DNA of 64,000 nucleotides from Mariprofundus sp. (GCA_021772835.1 JAJFLE010000036.1:28428-92427); one strand, 5' to 3'; counted from the stretch's first letter, positions 27,249 through 37,648 are shown. Notes: generated by a model not told the origin, from the sequence alone. Program-made: numbers and translations.

Positions 27249-28546
27249 ACGCTGTCTTTCAAGCGCAGTTCAAGCGTCAGGGCATGCGCCTGCAAACCTT
27301 CGCGATGGGCAAGATGAGCGGCTGCAGGGCCGATTTTTTGCACGGCCTCACGCGTCGCACGAATCACACTGCTGCGTTTCTGAAAATCATAAACACCCAG
27401 CGGACTTGAGAAACGCGCCGTACGATTGGTCGGCAACACATGGTTAGGGCCTGCAATATAATCACCAAGCGCTTCCGGCACAAAGTGACCGATAAAGATC
27501 GCACCAGCATGTCTGATTGAAGGCAGAATTGCGTCCGGATTTTCCAGAGCCAGTTCCAGATGCTCAGGTGCAATCACATTGACCACGTCAGCTGCTTCAT
27601 CCAAGTTCTGCACATGAATCAGGGCTCCGTGTGTTTCCACTGATGCGCGTGCAATAGCTGCACGAGGCAGCACGGCAAGGTGTGCCTCAATAGATTCCGC
27701 CACTTGCGCCAGCAGGTGTTTATCGGTGGAAATCAGAATGCTCTGGGCGGCTTCATCATGTTCAGCCTGGGAAAGAAAGTCCGCTGCAATCCAGGCCGGA
27801 TTTCCACCATCGGCCACCACTACAATTTCGGATGGTCCGGCAATCATATCAATACCACAGGTGCCGAACACCTGTCGTTTGGCCGCGGCAACAAATTTAT
27901 TGCCAGGGCCGACGATCTTGTCCACCGCAGGAATCGTTTCAGTGCCATAAGCCAGCGCTGCAACCGCCTGCGCACCACCGACTGCAAAACCACGCTGCAC
28001 GCCGGAGACGTATGCTGCTGCCAGCACCAGCTCATTCATTTCACCACCCGGCGTTGGCACCACCATGACGATCTCTTTTACACCGGCGACCACTGCAGGT
28101 ACGGCATTCATCAACACGGATGAGGGATAAGCAGCCTTGCCACCGGGCACATACAGGCCTACCCGGTCCAGCGGCGTAATGCGCTGTCCCAAAGTCATAC
28201 CGACACTGTCAGTATATTCCCAGTCTTCCTGCACCTGATGTTCGTGGTAAGCGCGAATACGATCAACAGCCAGCTGCAGTGATTCACGATCCATGTCAGA
28301 GACAGCATGCCAGGCCGCTTCCATGCGCTCACGGCTGATTTCAATGCTGTCGCCATCACAGGCCCAAGCATCAAAACGTTCGGTATATTCGCACAGCGCT
28401 GTGTTTCCGCGTGCTTTGACATTGGCGAGGATATCGGCAACCAGTCCCTGCACATCTTCGCCGGTGTCGGCCTCACGAGCCAATAGTGCATCCAGTTTGT
28501 CGGTGAAACCGTCTTGTTGTGAATCAAGTCTAAGAATTTTACTCAT
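27245..28546 (-). CDS. hisD: Histidinol dehydrogenase HisD
   Basis: A 433-residue zinc enzyme that oxidises L-histidinol to L-histidine in two NAD-dependent steps. Recognisable segments are [39 protein letters not shown] (with zinc-binding Gln/His) and [11 protein letters not shown]. Length matches the family (434 in E. coli). It overlaps the hisC start by four bases and is 11 bp downstream of hisG. Confidence 0.97.
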   Translation of the reverse strand: MSKILRLDSQQDGFTDKLDALLAREADTGEDVQGLVADILANVKARGNTALCEYTERFDAWACDGDSIEISRERMEAAWHAVSDMDRESLQLAVDRIRAYHEHQVQEDWEYTDSVGMTLGQRITPLDRVGLYVPGGKAAYPSSVLMNAVPAVVAGVKEIVMVVPTPGGEMNELVLAAAYVSGVQRGFAVGGAQAVAALAYGTETIPAVDKIVGPGNKFVAAAKRQVFGTCGIDMIAGPSEIVVVADGGNPAWIAADFLSQAEHDEAAQSILISTDKHLLAQVAESIEAHLAVLPRAAIARASVETHGALIHVQNLDEAADVVNVIAPEHLELALENPDAILPSIRHAGAIFIGHFVPEALGDYIAGPNHVLPTNRTARFSSPLGVYDFQKRSSVIRATREAVQKIGPAAAHLAHREGLQAHALTLELRLKDSV

Positions 28547-28557
28547 ATCCGTTTCCC

Positions 28558-29226
28558 TTAACCGTTCTCAGACTGATCAACAGCCTGACGTAACTTTTCA
28601 ATAATGGGTTGCATCTGGGCTTTGCGTGTCGCAAAACTTGCGGGATTTGCAATCAAGCGACTGGAGATATCACACAGGGTAGTCTCCTCAATCAATCCGT
28701 TTGCCCTGAGTGTGCCGCCGGTTTCCACCAGATCGACAATGCGCTCGGCCATATCTACCAACGGTGCCAATTCCATGGATCCGTAGAGATGAATGATTTC
28801 GGCATGCACACCCTGCGCCAGATAATATTCACTGGCCAAATGATCGTATTTGGTTGCCACACGGATACGACTGCCTCGTTCCGGCGCGCCGCCTTCAACC
28901 AGTTCTTTCGGACCACACACACACAGACGACAGCGGCCAATCTTCAAATCCAGCGGCTCATACACATGAGGACGATATTCCAGCAACGAATCACGCCCGG
29001 CAATGCCCAGATCAGCAGCACCCTGCTCCACATAGGTGCAGACATCGGCTGCACGGATAATCAGGAAACGTACTGGTTGGCCGTCGAAACTGCCGTCCAC
29101 CATCAATTTGCGTGTCGTTTGCACATCTTCAGCAGGTGTAAGGCCTGCCACAGCCAGCAGCGGCAATGTCTGTTCCAGAATGCGTCCCTTGGACAACGCA
29201 ATCGTCAAAGGTCTTGTTTCAGCCAT
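28558..29226 (-). CDS. hisG: ATP phosphoribosyltransferase HisG, short form
   Basis: A 222-residue enzyme catalysing the first committed step of histidine synthesis, ATP plus PRPP to phosphoribosyl-ATP. The N-terminus [15 protein letters not shown] and the PRPP loop region [12 protein letters not shown] are intact. The C-terminal ACT-like regulatory domain of the long form is missing, so this is the short type that works in a complex with HisZ, which is not in the window. The gene overlaps the murA stop by 8 bp, an arrangement seen in beta-proteobacteria and relatives. Confidence 0.96.
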   Translation of the reverse strand: MAETRPLTIALSKGRILEQTLPLLAVAGLTPAEDVQTTRKLMVDGSFDGQPVRFLIIRAADVCTYVEQGAADLGIAGRDSLLEYRPHVYEPLDLKIGRCRLCVCGPKELVEGGAPERGSRIRVATKYDHLASEYYLAQGVHAEIIHLYGSMELAPLVDMAERIVDLVETGGTLRANGLIEETTLCDISSRLIANPASFATRKAQMQPIIEKLRQAVDQSENG

Positions 29227-30514
29227 CTAAACGGGCTCCCTGCATCCAGTTTTCACTTACACTGTGGCGTTTGATGCGCGCGCCGAGTTTACTCAGTTTC
29301 TCTTCAATACGTTCGTAACCGCGATCAATGTGGTAAACGCGCGATACGGTTGTCTCGCCTTCGGCGGCAAGGGCAGCCAGCACGAGGGATGCAGAAGCAC
29401 GCAAATCTGTGGCCATCACAGGTGCACCCTGGAGCCTCTCGCGGCCGGTCACGATTGCCGTGTTCCCATCAAGCCGGATATTGGCACCCATGCGTGCCAG
29501 CTCCTGCACATGCATGAAGCGATTCTCAAAAATTGTTTCACGCACCACACTGGTTCCATCGGCCAGTGTCATCAGTGCCATAAACTGAGCCTGCAAATCA
29601 GTAGGAAAACCCGGATGAGGCAGGGTGTGAATATCTACGGCCTTCAAGCGGCCATTGGCCTTGCAACGAATAAAATCTGCGCCGGTTTCAACTGTGCAGC
29701 CGGTGTCTCTCACACGTGCCAGAAACGCCTCCAGCATGGATGGACCCACATCGGTCACGGTGACATCGCCACCGGTAATCAGGCCCGCTGCCAGATAGGT
29801 GGCCGCTTCTATACGGTCGGCAATGGTGATCATTTCACCACCATTCAAACGCGCTACACCCTCAATAACAATACGGTTGCTGCCATCACCTTCGATTTTT
29901 GCACCCAGTGCCCGCAGCGATCCAGCCAGATTGACGATTTCCGGTTCACGAGCTGCGTTATCGAGCACCGTCACTCCGCGTGCAAGCACTGCGGCCATCA
30001 TCAGATTTTCAGTACCCGTCACAGTCACCTGATCAAATACTATATGTGCTCCGGTTAATCCTTTAGGTGCACGGGCGACAATATCGCCCTGCTCCACATC
30101 AATCTCGGCACCCATCGCTTCCAGACCTTTCAGGTGCATATCAATAGGGCGCGCTCCGATAGCACAGCCACCGGGCAGACTCACCTTGGCCTGACCAAAA
30201 CGGGCCAGCAGTGGCCCGAGCACCAGTGATGACGCGCGCATGGTTTTCACCAGCTCATACGGTGCCTCGGATTTACTTGCCGTACGTGTATCCACATGCA
30301 GACAATGCTGATCATCATAAGAGACCTCTGCACCCTGCCAGGCCAGCAGCGTCATCATCGTGGAGATATCTTTCAAATGCGGGATACGGCGATAGGTCAC
30401 CGGACCATCGACAAGAATAGCCGCCGCCAACAGTGGCAGTGCAGCATTTTTTGCTCCACTGGCCTCAACTGTACCGGACAGAATTTCTCCGCCCTGAATA
30501 ATAATTTTATCCAT
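29219..30514 (-). CDS. murA: UDP-N-acetylglucosamine 1-carboxyvinyltransferase MurA
   Basis: A 431-residue cytoplasmic enzyme that transfers enolpyruvate from PEP to UDP-GlcNAc, the first committed step of peptidoglycan synthesis. The fosfomycin-target Cys is present in [11 protein letters not shown], and the N-terminal SGAKNAALP motif is intact. It is the first gene of the his run and overlaps hisG, so cell-wall and histidine genes share a transcript. No promoter was confidently placed in the 132-bp gap to the next gene. Confidence 0.97.
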   Translation of the reverse strand: MDKIIIQGGEILSGTVEASGAKNAALPLLAAAILVDGPVTYRRIPHLKDISTMMTLLAWQGAEVSYDDQHCLHVDTRTASKSEAPYELVKTMRASSLVLGPLLARFGQAKVSLPGGCAIGARPIDMHLKGLEAMGAEIDVEQGDIVARAPKGLTGAHIVFDQVTVTGTENLMMAAVLARGVTVLDNAAREPEIVNLAGSLRALGAKIEGDGSNRIVIEGVARLNGGEMITIADRIEAATYLAAGLITGGDVTVTDVGPSMLEAFLARVRDTGCTVETGADFIRCKANGRLKAVDIHTLPHPGFPTDLQAQFMALMTLADGTSVVRETIFENRFMHVQELARMGANIRLDGNTAIVTGRERLQGAPVMATDLRASASLVLAALAAEGETTVSRVYHIDRGYERIEEKLSKLGARIKRHSVSENWMQGARLDG

Positions 30515-30646
30515 AGAATACCTGCACCATAAAGGAAACGAACGCTAGCCGCTCAACCGCAAGGGAACAATGTTTAGAAACCCTTCCCTGCAACACAGAA
30601 CGTAGAAACGAAGCTATCACTTATCCTCGGGACAGGCGCGAATTGA

Positions 30647-32515
30647 TCAATACTGTTCCTCTTCGCCCCACATAGAGCGATCAAACATCAGTGACCGGTT
30701 CCTGCCCTGCTCCTTGGCCTGATAAAGCGCGATATCAGCATATTTCACAGCAGCCCAGAACCCCTCATTATCTCCGGGAAAGAGTGCAATACCAACAGAG
30801 AGTGTCTTTTTCAGCGGCCCCTGCGGCGTCTGGAATTGAGCGGCCTCCATTCCCATACGAATGCGCTCGGCCAACTCCATGCAACCCTTTGCATCCGTAT
30901 CCGGCAACAACACCAGAAACTCTTCACCGCCAAAGCGAATGACCAGATCGGAAGTGCGAACGGCTTCCTTAAGCAGTGTGGCCAAGCCTTTGATCACCTG
31001 ATCTCCAACATCGTGCCCATAGTTGTCGTTGACCTGCTTGAAAAAATCGACGTCGCACATCAACACACCCAAGGTTGTACCCTGGCGCACCGTGTTTGCA
31101 GCCAGCACCTCGATGTAATCTTCCAGAAAGCGGCGGTTGTAGAGGCCAGTCATCGGATCGCGCATGGCAGTTTCCTTCAGCGACTGCATCAACTGGCGCG
31201 CCTCTATCACAGGCGCCGCCTCTTTGAGATAAATGTTCGCCGTCTGTCCAATGTCGGGGTGGCGCTTGAACTCCTCATCCGACATCACGATCTGAAGCAT
31301 TCCGCCCACCCGACCGGAGAGCATCATAGGGATGCAGACATGCACGAGCTCGCCTCGACCCTTGGTATTGCCACAGAAACGACTGCAGATATGCGGATTA
31401 TCGATACTGGATACGCAGCTGGCCGTTCGCTTCGCCCGGCATGCGTCCGAATTAATCAAAATATCCTGATCGCACCAGAGCTCACCCTTTCTCTCTACGC
31501 CCTCGACAAACACCGCCGTCATGGCCTTACCGTCATCCTCGACACGATAAAACGAAAAATGACGCAGGCCGAAATGGTCACTTAGCACACGGCGAATGCG
31601 GATAAAGATCTCATCCAGATCCAGATCATTCTCAATCGCCTGCTTAAAGCGGGCTGCACCAACCATCTCATCAACCACATGCACCGTATGAGTCAGCAGA
31701 TTTTCCCCTTCCGCCTTGAAACTAAGGTCGCCGAGCGAGCCTATTGAAGTGGATATCCTCCCCATACTGTGCTCCAGCGTATCCATCAGGCTATTGGTCT
31801 GCTTGGCAATATCACCAATTTCATCACTGCTGGTTGTCTCGATCCTGCCAGAGAAATCACCCTTCTCTGCATCTCGAACCACAACACGCATATTTTCAGC
31901 CGTACGAACCATAGGCCTGAAGAGCCGCTTGAGGAAATAACCCAGAAAAAGAGCAAATACCAACAGCAGTCCGACGATGGGCAGAATCGCAAACACCTCC
32001 GATCGTTTCATCGCCTCAAGCGAAAAACCAAGCGTCACCGCCCCGTTGATAGTGCCTTCGGGCACATCGTGACACTGCATGCAGTTCAGTGCGCCGCCAC
32101 TGCTGGCAACATACGGGATCGTAATGCGATAGACAGAAGTATCATTCAGCTCCACAACGGTCTCTTCCCACTGGCCGGTCGCAAGAACCCGCTTCTCCAT
32201 CTCCAACTTGGCCAGCTCTCCGCTTTTTCCCGGGCCGAACTGATGAATTACAGGCTCCCCTCGCAAAATACGTACATCCACCAGCCCTGGAATGGTCCGC
32301 ATACGTTTAAACAGCGCCTCCCGCTCCTCAATCACACCTGCCCGCATCTGCTCGGTAAGCGTGATGCGCAGCATCTCGGCAGCCATGCGGCCCTGCTCAC
32401 GTATGGTATTCAGAGAAAAATAATTGAACGACTGAATCGTCACCACGGAGAAAATTACGATAAGGACGAACGAACTTGCCACAGTAAACCATAAACTTTT
32501 CTTTTGTAGTGTCAT
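30647..32515 (-). CDS. Haem-c-binding membrane diguanylate cyclase (CXXCH sensor, HAMP, Cys-rich GAF-like, GGEEF)
   Basis: A 622-residue inner-membrane protein. TM1 spans about 10-30. The periplasmic domain has a c-type haem motif CMQCH (Cys145, Cys148, His149), and TM2 lies at about 175-195. HAMP follows, then a GAF-like region with an unusual Cys cluster (five Cys within about 35 residues, including ICSRFCG). The C-terminal GGDEF domain has an active GGEEF (529-533) and the inhibitory RxxD motif (RTSD) five residues before it. It should make cyclic di-GMP with product feedback. Haem attachment in the periplasm suggests redox or gas sensing. It is monocistronic and divergent from thrB. Confidence 0.88.
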   Translation of the reverse strand: MTLQKKSLWFTVASSFVLIVIFSVVTIQSFNYFSLNTIREQGRMAAEMLRITLTEQMRAGVIEEREALFKRMRTIPGLVDVRILRGEPVIHQFGPGKSGELAKLEMEKRVLATGQWEETVVELNDTSVYRITIPYVASSGGALNCMQCHDVPEGTINGAVTLGFSLEAMKRSEVFAILPIVGLLLVFALFLGYFLKRLFRPMVRTAENMRVVVRDAEKGDFSGRIETTSSDEIGDIAKQTNSLMDTLEHSMGRISTSIGSLGDLSFKAEGENLLTHTVHVVDEMVGAARFKQAIENDLDLDEIFIRIRRVLSDHFGLRHFSFYRVEDDGKAMTAVFVEGVERKGELWCDQDILINSDACRAKRTASCVSSIDNPHICSRFCGNTKGRGELVHVCIPMMLSGRVGGMLQIVMSDEEFKRHPDIGQTANIYLKEAAPVIEARQLMQSLKETAMRDPMTGLYNRRFLEDYIEVLAANTVRQGTTLGVLMCDVDFFKQVNDNYGHDVGDQVIKGLATLLKEAVRTSDLVIRFGGEEFLVLLPDTDAKGCMELAERIRMGMEAAQFQTPQGPLKKTLSVGIALFPGDNEGFWAAVKYADIALYQAKEQGRNRSLMFDRSMWGEEEQY

Positions 32516-32563
32516 CCTGTCTCCCTCCGCTCTTTACCGACACACACCCAGCATCGAATACCC

Positions 32564-32569
32564 TATAAT
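32564..32569 (+). promoter_or_regulatory. Likely -10 box upstream of thrB
   Basis: A perfect TATAAT lies 125 bases before the preferred thrB ATG, in the short space divergent from the diguanylate cyclase gene. The -35 at the right distance (CACACA) is poor, so this is a partial promoter call. Confidence 0.35.
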
Positions 32570-32693
32570 ATGACAAAGGTGTTAAATATATATCGATCCA
32601 ATGGATGCGAACTTAAATCACGCAGAAATAAACCATTCCACCCTGCGGCTCATGGATGACATTTATTCTGTCCATCAGCTAGGCTTGCCGCCT

Positions 32694-33638
32694 ATGTCCG
32701 TATACACAGAACTTTCATCATCTGATATCAATGCAATTCTTGCGCATTATAACATTGGCACGCTGACTTCATTTGAAGGCATCGCTGCCGGCATTGAAAA
32801 CAGTAACTTCTTCATCAACACAGAAGGCCATGCCGATGCAGGCCGCTTCGTACTGACCATTTTTGAACGCCTGAATGCAACGGAATTGCCCTGGTTCATG
32901 CGCCTGATGCGCCATCTTGCACATAACGAGCTGCCCTGTCCTGACGTCATGCAACGTGAGGATGGCTCGCTGCTGTTTGAAGTGCACGGTAAGCAGGGTT
33001 GCATTGTTTCCTGCCTCAAGGGTAAAACGCTGGATGAACTGAATCAGGTTCAGTTGCACTCTTCGGGAGAATCTCTGGCGCGGCTGCATCTGGCTGGTTC
33101 TGATTTTGATGAACACAGAGACAACCCGACTGGCCCCAACTGGTTGTCTGAAAAGATTGGCGAAGTCCTGGAAAAAACCAACTCGGTTTACGGCGCTGAA
33201 GCAGGTCGACTACTCATCAGCGAGCTGGATTTCCAAAACAGCTGTGCATGGGACTCTCTGCCACGCGGTGTGATTCACGGCGACCTGTTCGTCGACAACA
33301 TCCTGTTCGAAGGCGAAAAAGCCTCCGGCATCATAGACTTCTATTACGCCCACACAGCCCCCTATGCGATGGACATCGCAATCACGCTCAATGCCCAGGC
33401 CGTACTGCTCGGCGATTGTGATCAGGATCGCATCGGTGCATTTATGGCAGGTTATGAAAGCCTGCGTCCACTGCAGGAAGATGAACGCGAAGCTTTGCCC
33501 CTACTACTCAGACTTGGCGCCCTGCGTTTCTGGGTTTCACGCCTGTTTGACGCTCTCTTCCCGCGCGGTGGCGCCATGACCCAGACCAAAGACCCGGAAG
33601 AGTACCGCCGCAAACTGATGTTCCATCGTCATGCGTAG
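32694..33638 (+). CDS. thrB: Homoserine kinase, ThrB type II (aminoglycoside-phosphotransferase fold)
   Basis: A protein of about 314 residues that phosphorylates L-homoserine in threonine synthesis. It belongs to the APH-fold kinases rather than the GHMP type. The catalytic loop is VIHGDLFVDNILF, the magnesium Asp follows in GIIDFYYA, and the N-terminus VYTELSSSDINAIL is typical of the family. The frame is open 31 codons further to an ATG at 32601, but family alignment begins at 32694. Neither start has a strong ribosome-binding site. It stands alone; lysC (aspartokinase, same pathway) is 24 kb away. Confidence 0.92.
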   Translation: MSVYTELSSSDINAILAHYNIGTLTSFEGIAAGIENSNFFINTEGHADAGRFVLTIFERLNATELPWFMRLMRHLAHNELPCPDVMQREDGSLLFEVHGKQGCIVSCLKGKTLDELNQVQLHSSGESLARLHLAGSDFDEHRDNPTGPNWLSEKIGEVLEKTNSVYGAEAGRLLISELDFQNSCAWDSLPRGVIHGDLFVDNILFEGEKASGIIDFYYAHTAPYAMDIAITLNAQAVLLGDCDQDRIGAFMAGYESLRPLQEDEREALPLLLRLGALRFWVSRLFDALFPRGGAMTQTKDPEEYRRKLMFHRHA

Positions 33639-34028
33639 ATGAGGTATTGAACGGCCATAACAATCATGTCTCTGTTACAACTACAATGCCTCTGGCCCCT
33701 TGTAAGCCATAAAGGACCACCGATGCTCCGAACAGGATCAAAAGAACATACAAACAAAGCATTGCCAATCAATTAGCGCAGCACTTGTCCAACGTGCAAC
33801 GCTGCCATGCTGCCATGCTACTGGATCGCGGGTATACATATGGTCCAGGCGCAAAAAAACAGGTTCGGGATACGGTGCATGTTCAACAGGACTATACGAT
33901 TAACTGCTCATGTCAGCAGAGACTACCGGCCAAATCCAGCCTGCTTCGGCAAGCAGATATCCACATTTGGCACACAGTATGCTTTGCAAGATACAGGGGT
34001 GCAAAGACCAGCGGGACAAGGAGGTTCT

Positions 34029-34094
34029 ATGGCCCATCTGACAATGCGGCACATTCAACACCGCCTGTTTCTATTGCTAAAAGAAACTGCATGA
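34029..34094 (+). CDS. 21-residue leader ORF overlapping the hybrid kinase start
   Basis: An ATG at 34029 is preceded by ACAAGGAGG, the best ribosome-binding site in the area. It encodes MAHLTMRH, then a His/Arg/Leu-rich stretch ending KETA, and stops at a TGA inside ATGA, whose ATG (34091) is the likely kinase start. This is a typical layout for translational coupling. The peptide itself resembles nothing I know. The rest of 33639-34028 shows no gene; a long frame through it, in phase with the kinase, looks non-coding. Confidence 0.5.
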   Translation: MAHLTMRHIQHRLFLLLKETA

Positions 34095-36253
34095 TGCCCA
34101 CCAGGCATGGAACACACTTAACTTCGGGCGGCATGGAAGCGTTACAGATTCGATTCGAGCAGGTGAGTCTGCTCTACAGGCCCACGATCAGTGTTGCCAT
34201 TGGTTATGGGCTGGCTGCAAGCCTTGTTGCCCTTGTCCAATGGACAGTCATTGATCACACCGTGATTCTCACATGGCTGGCTTGCATGGGACTGGTTATT
34301 GCCGGGCGCGTATTAAGCTTTATAAGTTTCCAACGCAACGAACCCGATCTTCATGATATCAAAAGATGGGAACAACTGTTTTTAACAGGATCTATAGCTG
34401 CCGGACTTGTCTGGGGATCTGCCGGTATATGGTTGTTTCCACATGGCTATTTTGAGTATCAGATTCTTACACTGCTTGCCCTTGTAGGCCTGAGCGCTGG
34501 CGGGGTTACAACACTTTCAGCCCTGCGACTGCCAATTTTCATCTTTTTAGCCCTGTTAATGACTCCAGTTACAATCCACTTCTTTGTTGAATACAATGAC
34601 ATATCCACTGCAGTTGGCGGCATGATGATTGTATATACGGCGTTCCTGGCAAGCAGCGCGTATCAATCCTACAAGAATCATTTAGAAAACATCACTCTGA
34701 GAATCGAAAGTATCAATAGAGAGTCGCATATACGAGAAACAGAAAAAAGACTGCTTCAAACACAACGCATTGCCCATCTGGGTGGCTGGGAGTGGAACTT
34801 TGAGAATAAGGATCTGTATTGGTCTGATGAGACCTACCGGATCTTTGGCCTGCAGCCCGGAGACATAGAACCGAGTTATGAAGCCTACATTGCATTGATT
34901 CATCCCGATGATCGCAAAAAGGTACAGCATGCTGTTAAAAAAGCGGTAGAAGAATGCACTGCCTTTCACGCAAGTCACCGTATCGTCCTGGCTGGACAGG
35001 TCGAACGCTTTGTCAACCAGGAAGGAGAGATACACGTAAGTGACACAGGACAAGCTATGCGCATGACCGGAACTATTCATGACATTACCGAACACACGAA
35101 ACTCGAAGAACAGCTGCTGCAGTCACAAAAAATGGAGGCTGTTGGCACGCTGGTTGGTGGCATTGCCCATGACTTCAACAACATACTGGCTGGCATGGCC
35201 GGAAACCTTTACCTGGCCAAAAAAAACGCACAGGAACCCGATGTGCAGAAAAAGCTCGCTCGCATTGAACAGCTGTCATTGCGAGCCGCGGATTTGATTA
35301 AACAGCTGATGACTTTTGCACGTAAGGACAGAGTCATGATGAAGTCGCTTGCATTGGCACCGTTTTTTAAGGAAGTGCTAAAGTTACTCCGCTCATCCAT
35401 ACCTGAAAATATAGAAATTTATCCGTCCCTGTGCAGCGAATCGTTGCAAATTGATGGTGATGAGACCCAGCTGCATCAGTTGCTGATGAACTTGGTCAAC
35501 AACGCTCGTGATGCGGTTGAAGATGAAGATGAACCATATATCAAGATTAAGCTTGAAGCCTGCAACGCTGATGATGCTTTTATACATAGTCATAGGTATT
35601 TCAAAGCAGGCGCATATGCACACCTGAGCGTTGAAGATAACGGCAGCGGCATTCCTGAAAATCAGATTGAACATCTCTTTGAACCTTTTTTCACGACCAA
35701 GGAACAAGGAAAAGGAACAGGCCTGGGCTTATCCATGGTCTTCGGGGCAGTCAAAACTCACCACGGATATATTGAAGTTGAGAGCATTGAGGGTAAAGGG
35801 TCCACATTCCATATTTATCTACCATTGCTAAAGAATCAAATGCTCACCCCCGAACCATTACACGAAGAAGAGGTTATCGAGGGATTAGGTGAGTTAATTT
35901 TACTGGTTGATGATGAACCTAATATTCGTGAGATGGGCAGCGAAGTGTTAAGTTCATTGGGCTACAAAGTGCTGCAAGCGTCAAATGGCATCGAAGCGGT
36001 CGATCTGTTTACTGCCAATAAAGATGAAGTCGCACTGATTGTTATGGATATCGTTATGCCGCTACTTGGTGGTGTAAAAGCTGCGGAGCTGATCAAGAAC
36101 ATCTGCCCGGACGTGAAGCTTATTTTTTCCACTGGTTATGACAGAGGTGTTGCATTTCCTGACATATCACCGTTAACTGAAGCCGTGATTCTTACCAAGC
36201 CCTACAACATTAATGTCCTCAATAAAATGATCCGGCAAGAGCTGGATGCATAG
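34091..36253 (+). CDS. Membrane PAS hybrid histidine kinase with receiver domain
   Basis: About 720 residues. Five to six N-terminal membrane segments (about residues 25-185) form an integral sensor. A short coiled segment follows, then a PAS domain (GGWEWNFENKDLYWSDETY), HisKA with phospho-acceptor GGIAHDFNNIL, HATPase_c (NLVNNARDAVED, DNGSGIP, GTGLGLS) and a C-terminal receiver with VMDIVMP and the Lys in LTKPYN. The signal and the final partner are unknown. I place the start at 34091, where the leader ORF ends; the frame upstream to 33785 adds about 100 residues unlike any sensor domain. ATG 34133 is an alternative. The gene is not linked to a response regulator. Confidence 0.85.
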   Translation: MMPTRHGTHLTSGGMEALQIRFEQVSLLYRPTISVAIGYGLAASLVALVQWTVIDHTVILTWLACMGLVIAGRVLSFISFQRNEPDLHDIKRWEQLFLTGSIAAGLVWGSAGIWLFPHGYFEYQILTLLALVGLSAGGVTTLSALRLPIFIFLALLMTPVTIHFFVEYNDISTAVGGMMIVYTAFLASSAYQSYKNHLENITLRIESINRESHIRETEKRLLQTQRIAHLGGWEWNFENKDLYWSDETYRIFGLQPGDIEPSYEAYIALIHPDDRKKVQHAVKKAVEECTAFHASHRIVLAGQVERFVNQEGEIHVSDTGQAMRMTGTIHDITEHTKLEEQLLQSQKMEAVGTLVGGIAHDFNNILAGMAGNLYLAKKNAQEPDVQKKLARIEQLSLRAADLIKQLMTFARKDRVMMKSLALAPFFKEVLKLLRSSIPENIEIYPSLCSESLQIDGDETQLHQLLMNLVNNARDAVEDEDEPYIKIKLEACNADDAFIHSHRYFKAGAYAHLSVEDNGSGIPENQIEHLFEPFFTTKEQGKGTGLGLSMVFGAVKTHHGYIEVESIEGKGSTFHIYLPLLKNQMLTPEPLHEEEVIEGLGELILLVDDEPNIREMGSEVLSSLGYKVLQASNGIEAVDLFTANKDEVALIVMDIVMPLLGGVKAAELIKNICPDVKLIFSTGYDRGVAFPDISPLTEAVILTKPYNINVLNKMIRQELDA

Positions 36254-36338
36254 ACCTATTCTTTACGTCTGAATGACCCCTAAACGGCCACTCAAGCATT
36301 CAGAAATATTAACTCGTTACAGGTAAACAGGCTGCTTA

Positions 36339-36941
36339 TTAACCCTCTGATTTATTCATGCCTATCAATTGGAACAGTTCAAGTCGTGATGACGGGTTAT
36401 TCATAAATGCGCCTGTGAGCTTGGACGTCGTTGTCCATGAGTTCGATTTTTGAATACCACGATGACACATGCAAAAGTGCTGGCACTGAATAATTACTGC
36501 CACGCCTTTCGGGTCGAGCACATCCTCGATGGCATTAGCGATCTGCATGGTCAGCTTCTCCTGTACCTGCAAGCGCTTGGCATATCCATCAACCACACGT
36601 GCCAGCTTGGACAGACCAACCACGCGACCACGCGGAATATAGGCGACATGGGCCTTGCCAACGAATGGTACCATATGATGTTCGCAATGGCTGTGTACAT
36701 CGATATCGGAAACAAGTACGACTTCATCGTAACCTTCAACTTCTTCAAAGGTTTTTTGCAGATGTTCGCGCGGATCCTCTTTATAACCTGAGAAATGCTC
36801 GTGCATCGCTGAAAGCACCCGTGCAGGTGTTTCCTGCAACCCCTCGCGGGTCACATCTTCACCAATATATTCGAGCAGACCGCGCACACACTGCATGCCT
36901 TGCACATTATTCGGGTCATTCAAATCCAGATCTTCAGTCAC
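36339..36941 (-). CDS. folE: GTP cyclohydrolase I FolE
   Basis: A 200-residue zinc enzyme converting GTP to dihydroneopterin triphosphate, the first step of folate and pterin synthesis. The zinc/active-site motif [10 protein letters not shown] and the second Cys/His region [10 protein letters not shown] are present. Length and the N-terminal GLQETPAR segment fit the family. The start is a GTG at 36941, preceded by AAGGAAG. It converges on the hybrid kinase gene across 85 bp. Single gene, complete. Confidence 0.95.
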   Translation of the reverse strand: MTEDLDLNDPNNVQGMQCVRGLLEYIGEDVTREGLQETPARVLSAMHEHFSGYKEDPREHLQKTFEEVEGYDEVVLVSDIDVHSHCEHHMVPFVGKAHVAYIPRGRVVGLSKLARVVDGYAKRLQVQEKLTMQIANAIEDVLDPKGVAVIIQCQHFCMCHRGIQKSNSWTTTSKLTGAFMNNPSSRLELFQLIGMNKSEG

Positions 36942-37036
36942 AATTCACGCTTCCTTTTCCGTTTCGAGGATGAAATCATAGCGCAAACTTTGCCAACGCA
37001 ACACCCACTCGAGCTGTTGGTATTATGGGGAATGCC

Positions 37037-37636
37037 ATGCTTACAATGGATCTGCTGCGCCACGGCGCACTGGAAGGCGGTGTGAAATACAGAGGCCATG
37101 TGAATGATCCGCTCACCATCGAAGGCCGGATGCAGATGGACAAGGCCTGGAAGAACCTGAATGGAAAAATTGACCTCATCATCAGCTCACCGCTTTCCCG
37201 CTGTGCGGAGCCAGCACTTGCATGGGCCGGTGAATCGGGCATCGAATGCATCATTGAGCCGCGCGTAAGGGAAATGTTTTATGGTGACTGGGAAGGCAAA
37301 ACCATCGCGCAGATCACACATCAATATCCAGGAGTGCTTGAACAATGGCGCAAAAATCCTGAAGGTATGTGTCCACCCGGCGGCGAATCACCGGAAGAAC
37401 TGCGCCAGCGCATCAGACTCTGGTGGGCCGAAACCTGTATCAAACATGATGGCCTGCGTCTGCTGCTGGTTGCTCACTCGGGGTCCTTGCGCATGTTCAT
37501 CGCCCACATTCTAGCTGCACCGATTGCGAGCACACGCACGCTCGACATGCCCTATGCCTGCTGGAGCAGAGTTTCCCACAGTAACGGTGAGAACAGCCTT
37601 TGCTTCCACAACAACAAGCTTACGCGGGGAACCTAA
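37037..37636 (+). CDS. Histidine phosphatase family protein (CobC/alpha-ribazole-phosphatase-like)
   Basis: A protein of about 199 residues of the phosphoglycerate-mutase-like superfamily. The catalytic phospho-His motif LLRHGALEG lies at the N-terminus, SPLSRCAEPA in the middle, and the second catalytic His in LLVAHSGSLR. The gap pattern resembles CobC, which dephosphorylates alpha-ribazole phosphate in cobalamin assembly, but the family is broad and no cobalamin genes are nearby. I prefer ATG 37037 because GGGGA lies five bases upstream; ATG 37025 would add four residues. Confidence 0.83.
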   Translation: MLTMDLLRHGALEGGVKYRGHVNDPLTIEGRMQMDKAWKNLNGKIDLIISSPLSRCAEPALAWAGESGIECIIEPRVREMFYGDWEGKTIAQITHQYPGVLEQWRKNPEGMCPPGGESPEELRQRIRLWWAETCIKHDGLRLLLVAHSGSLRMFIAHILAAPIASTRTLDMPYACWSRVSHSNGENSLCFHNNKLTRGT

Positions 37637-37648
37637 CCCAGACTATTC

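Noticed and set aside
29264..30058. 264-codon open frame on the plus strand
   Set aside because: It lies wholly antisense to murA, which has clear family motifs; the Cys/His-rich product has no recognisable domain. A shadow frame.
31769..32494. 241-codon plus-strand frame
   Set aside because: Antisense to the haem/GGDEF gene; no motif and poor composition.
33785..34090. About 100 extra N-terminal codons in frame with the second hybrid kinase
   Set aside because: The added residues carry no sensor or signal features, and a well-placed leader ORF ends at the ATG 34091. The start was moved downstream.
36268..36304. Inverted repeat TCTGAATG / CATTCAGA between the kinase and folE
   Set aside because: The loop is 21 bases and no T-run follows on either strand, so a terminator cannot be supported.
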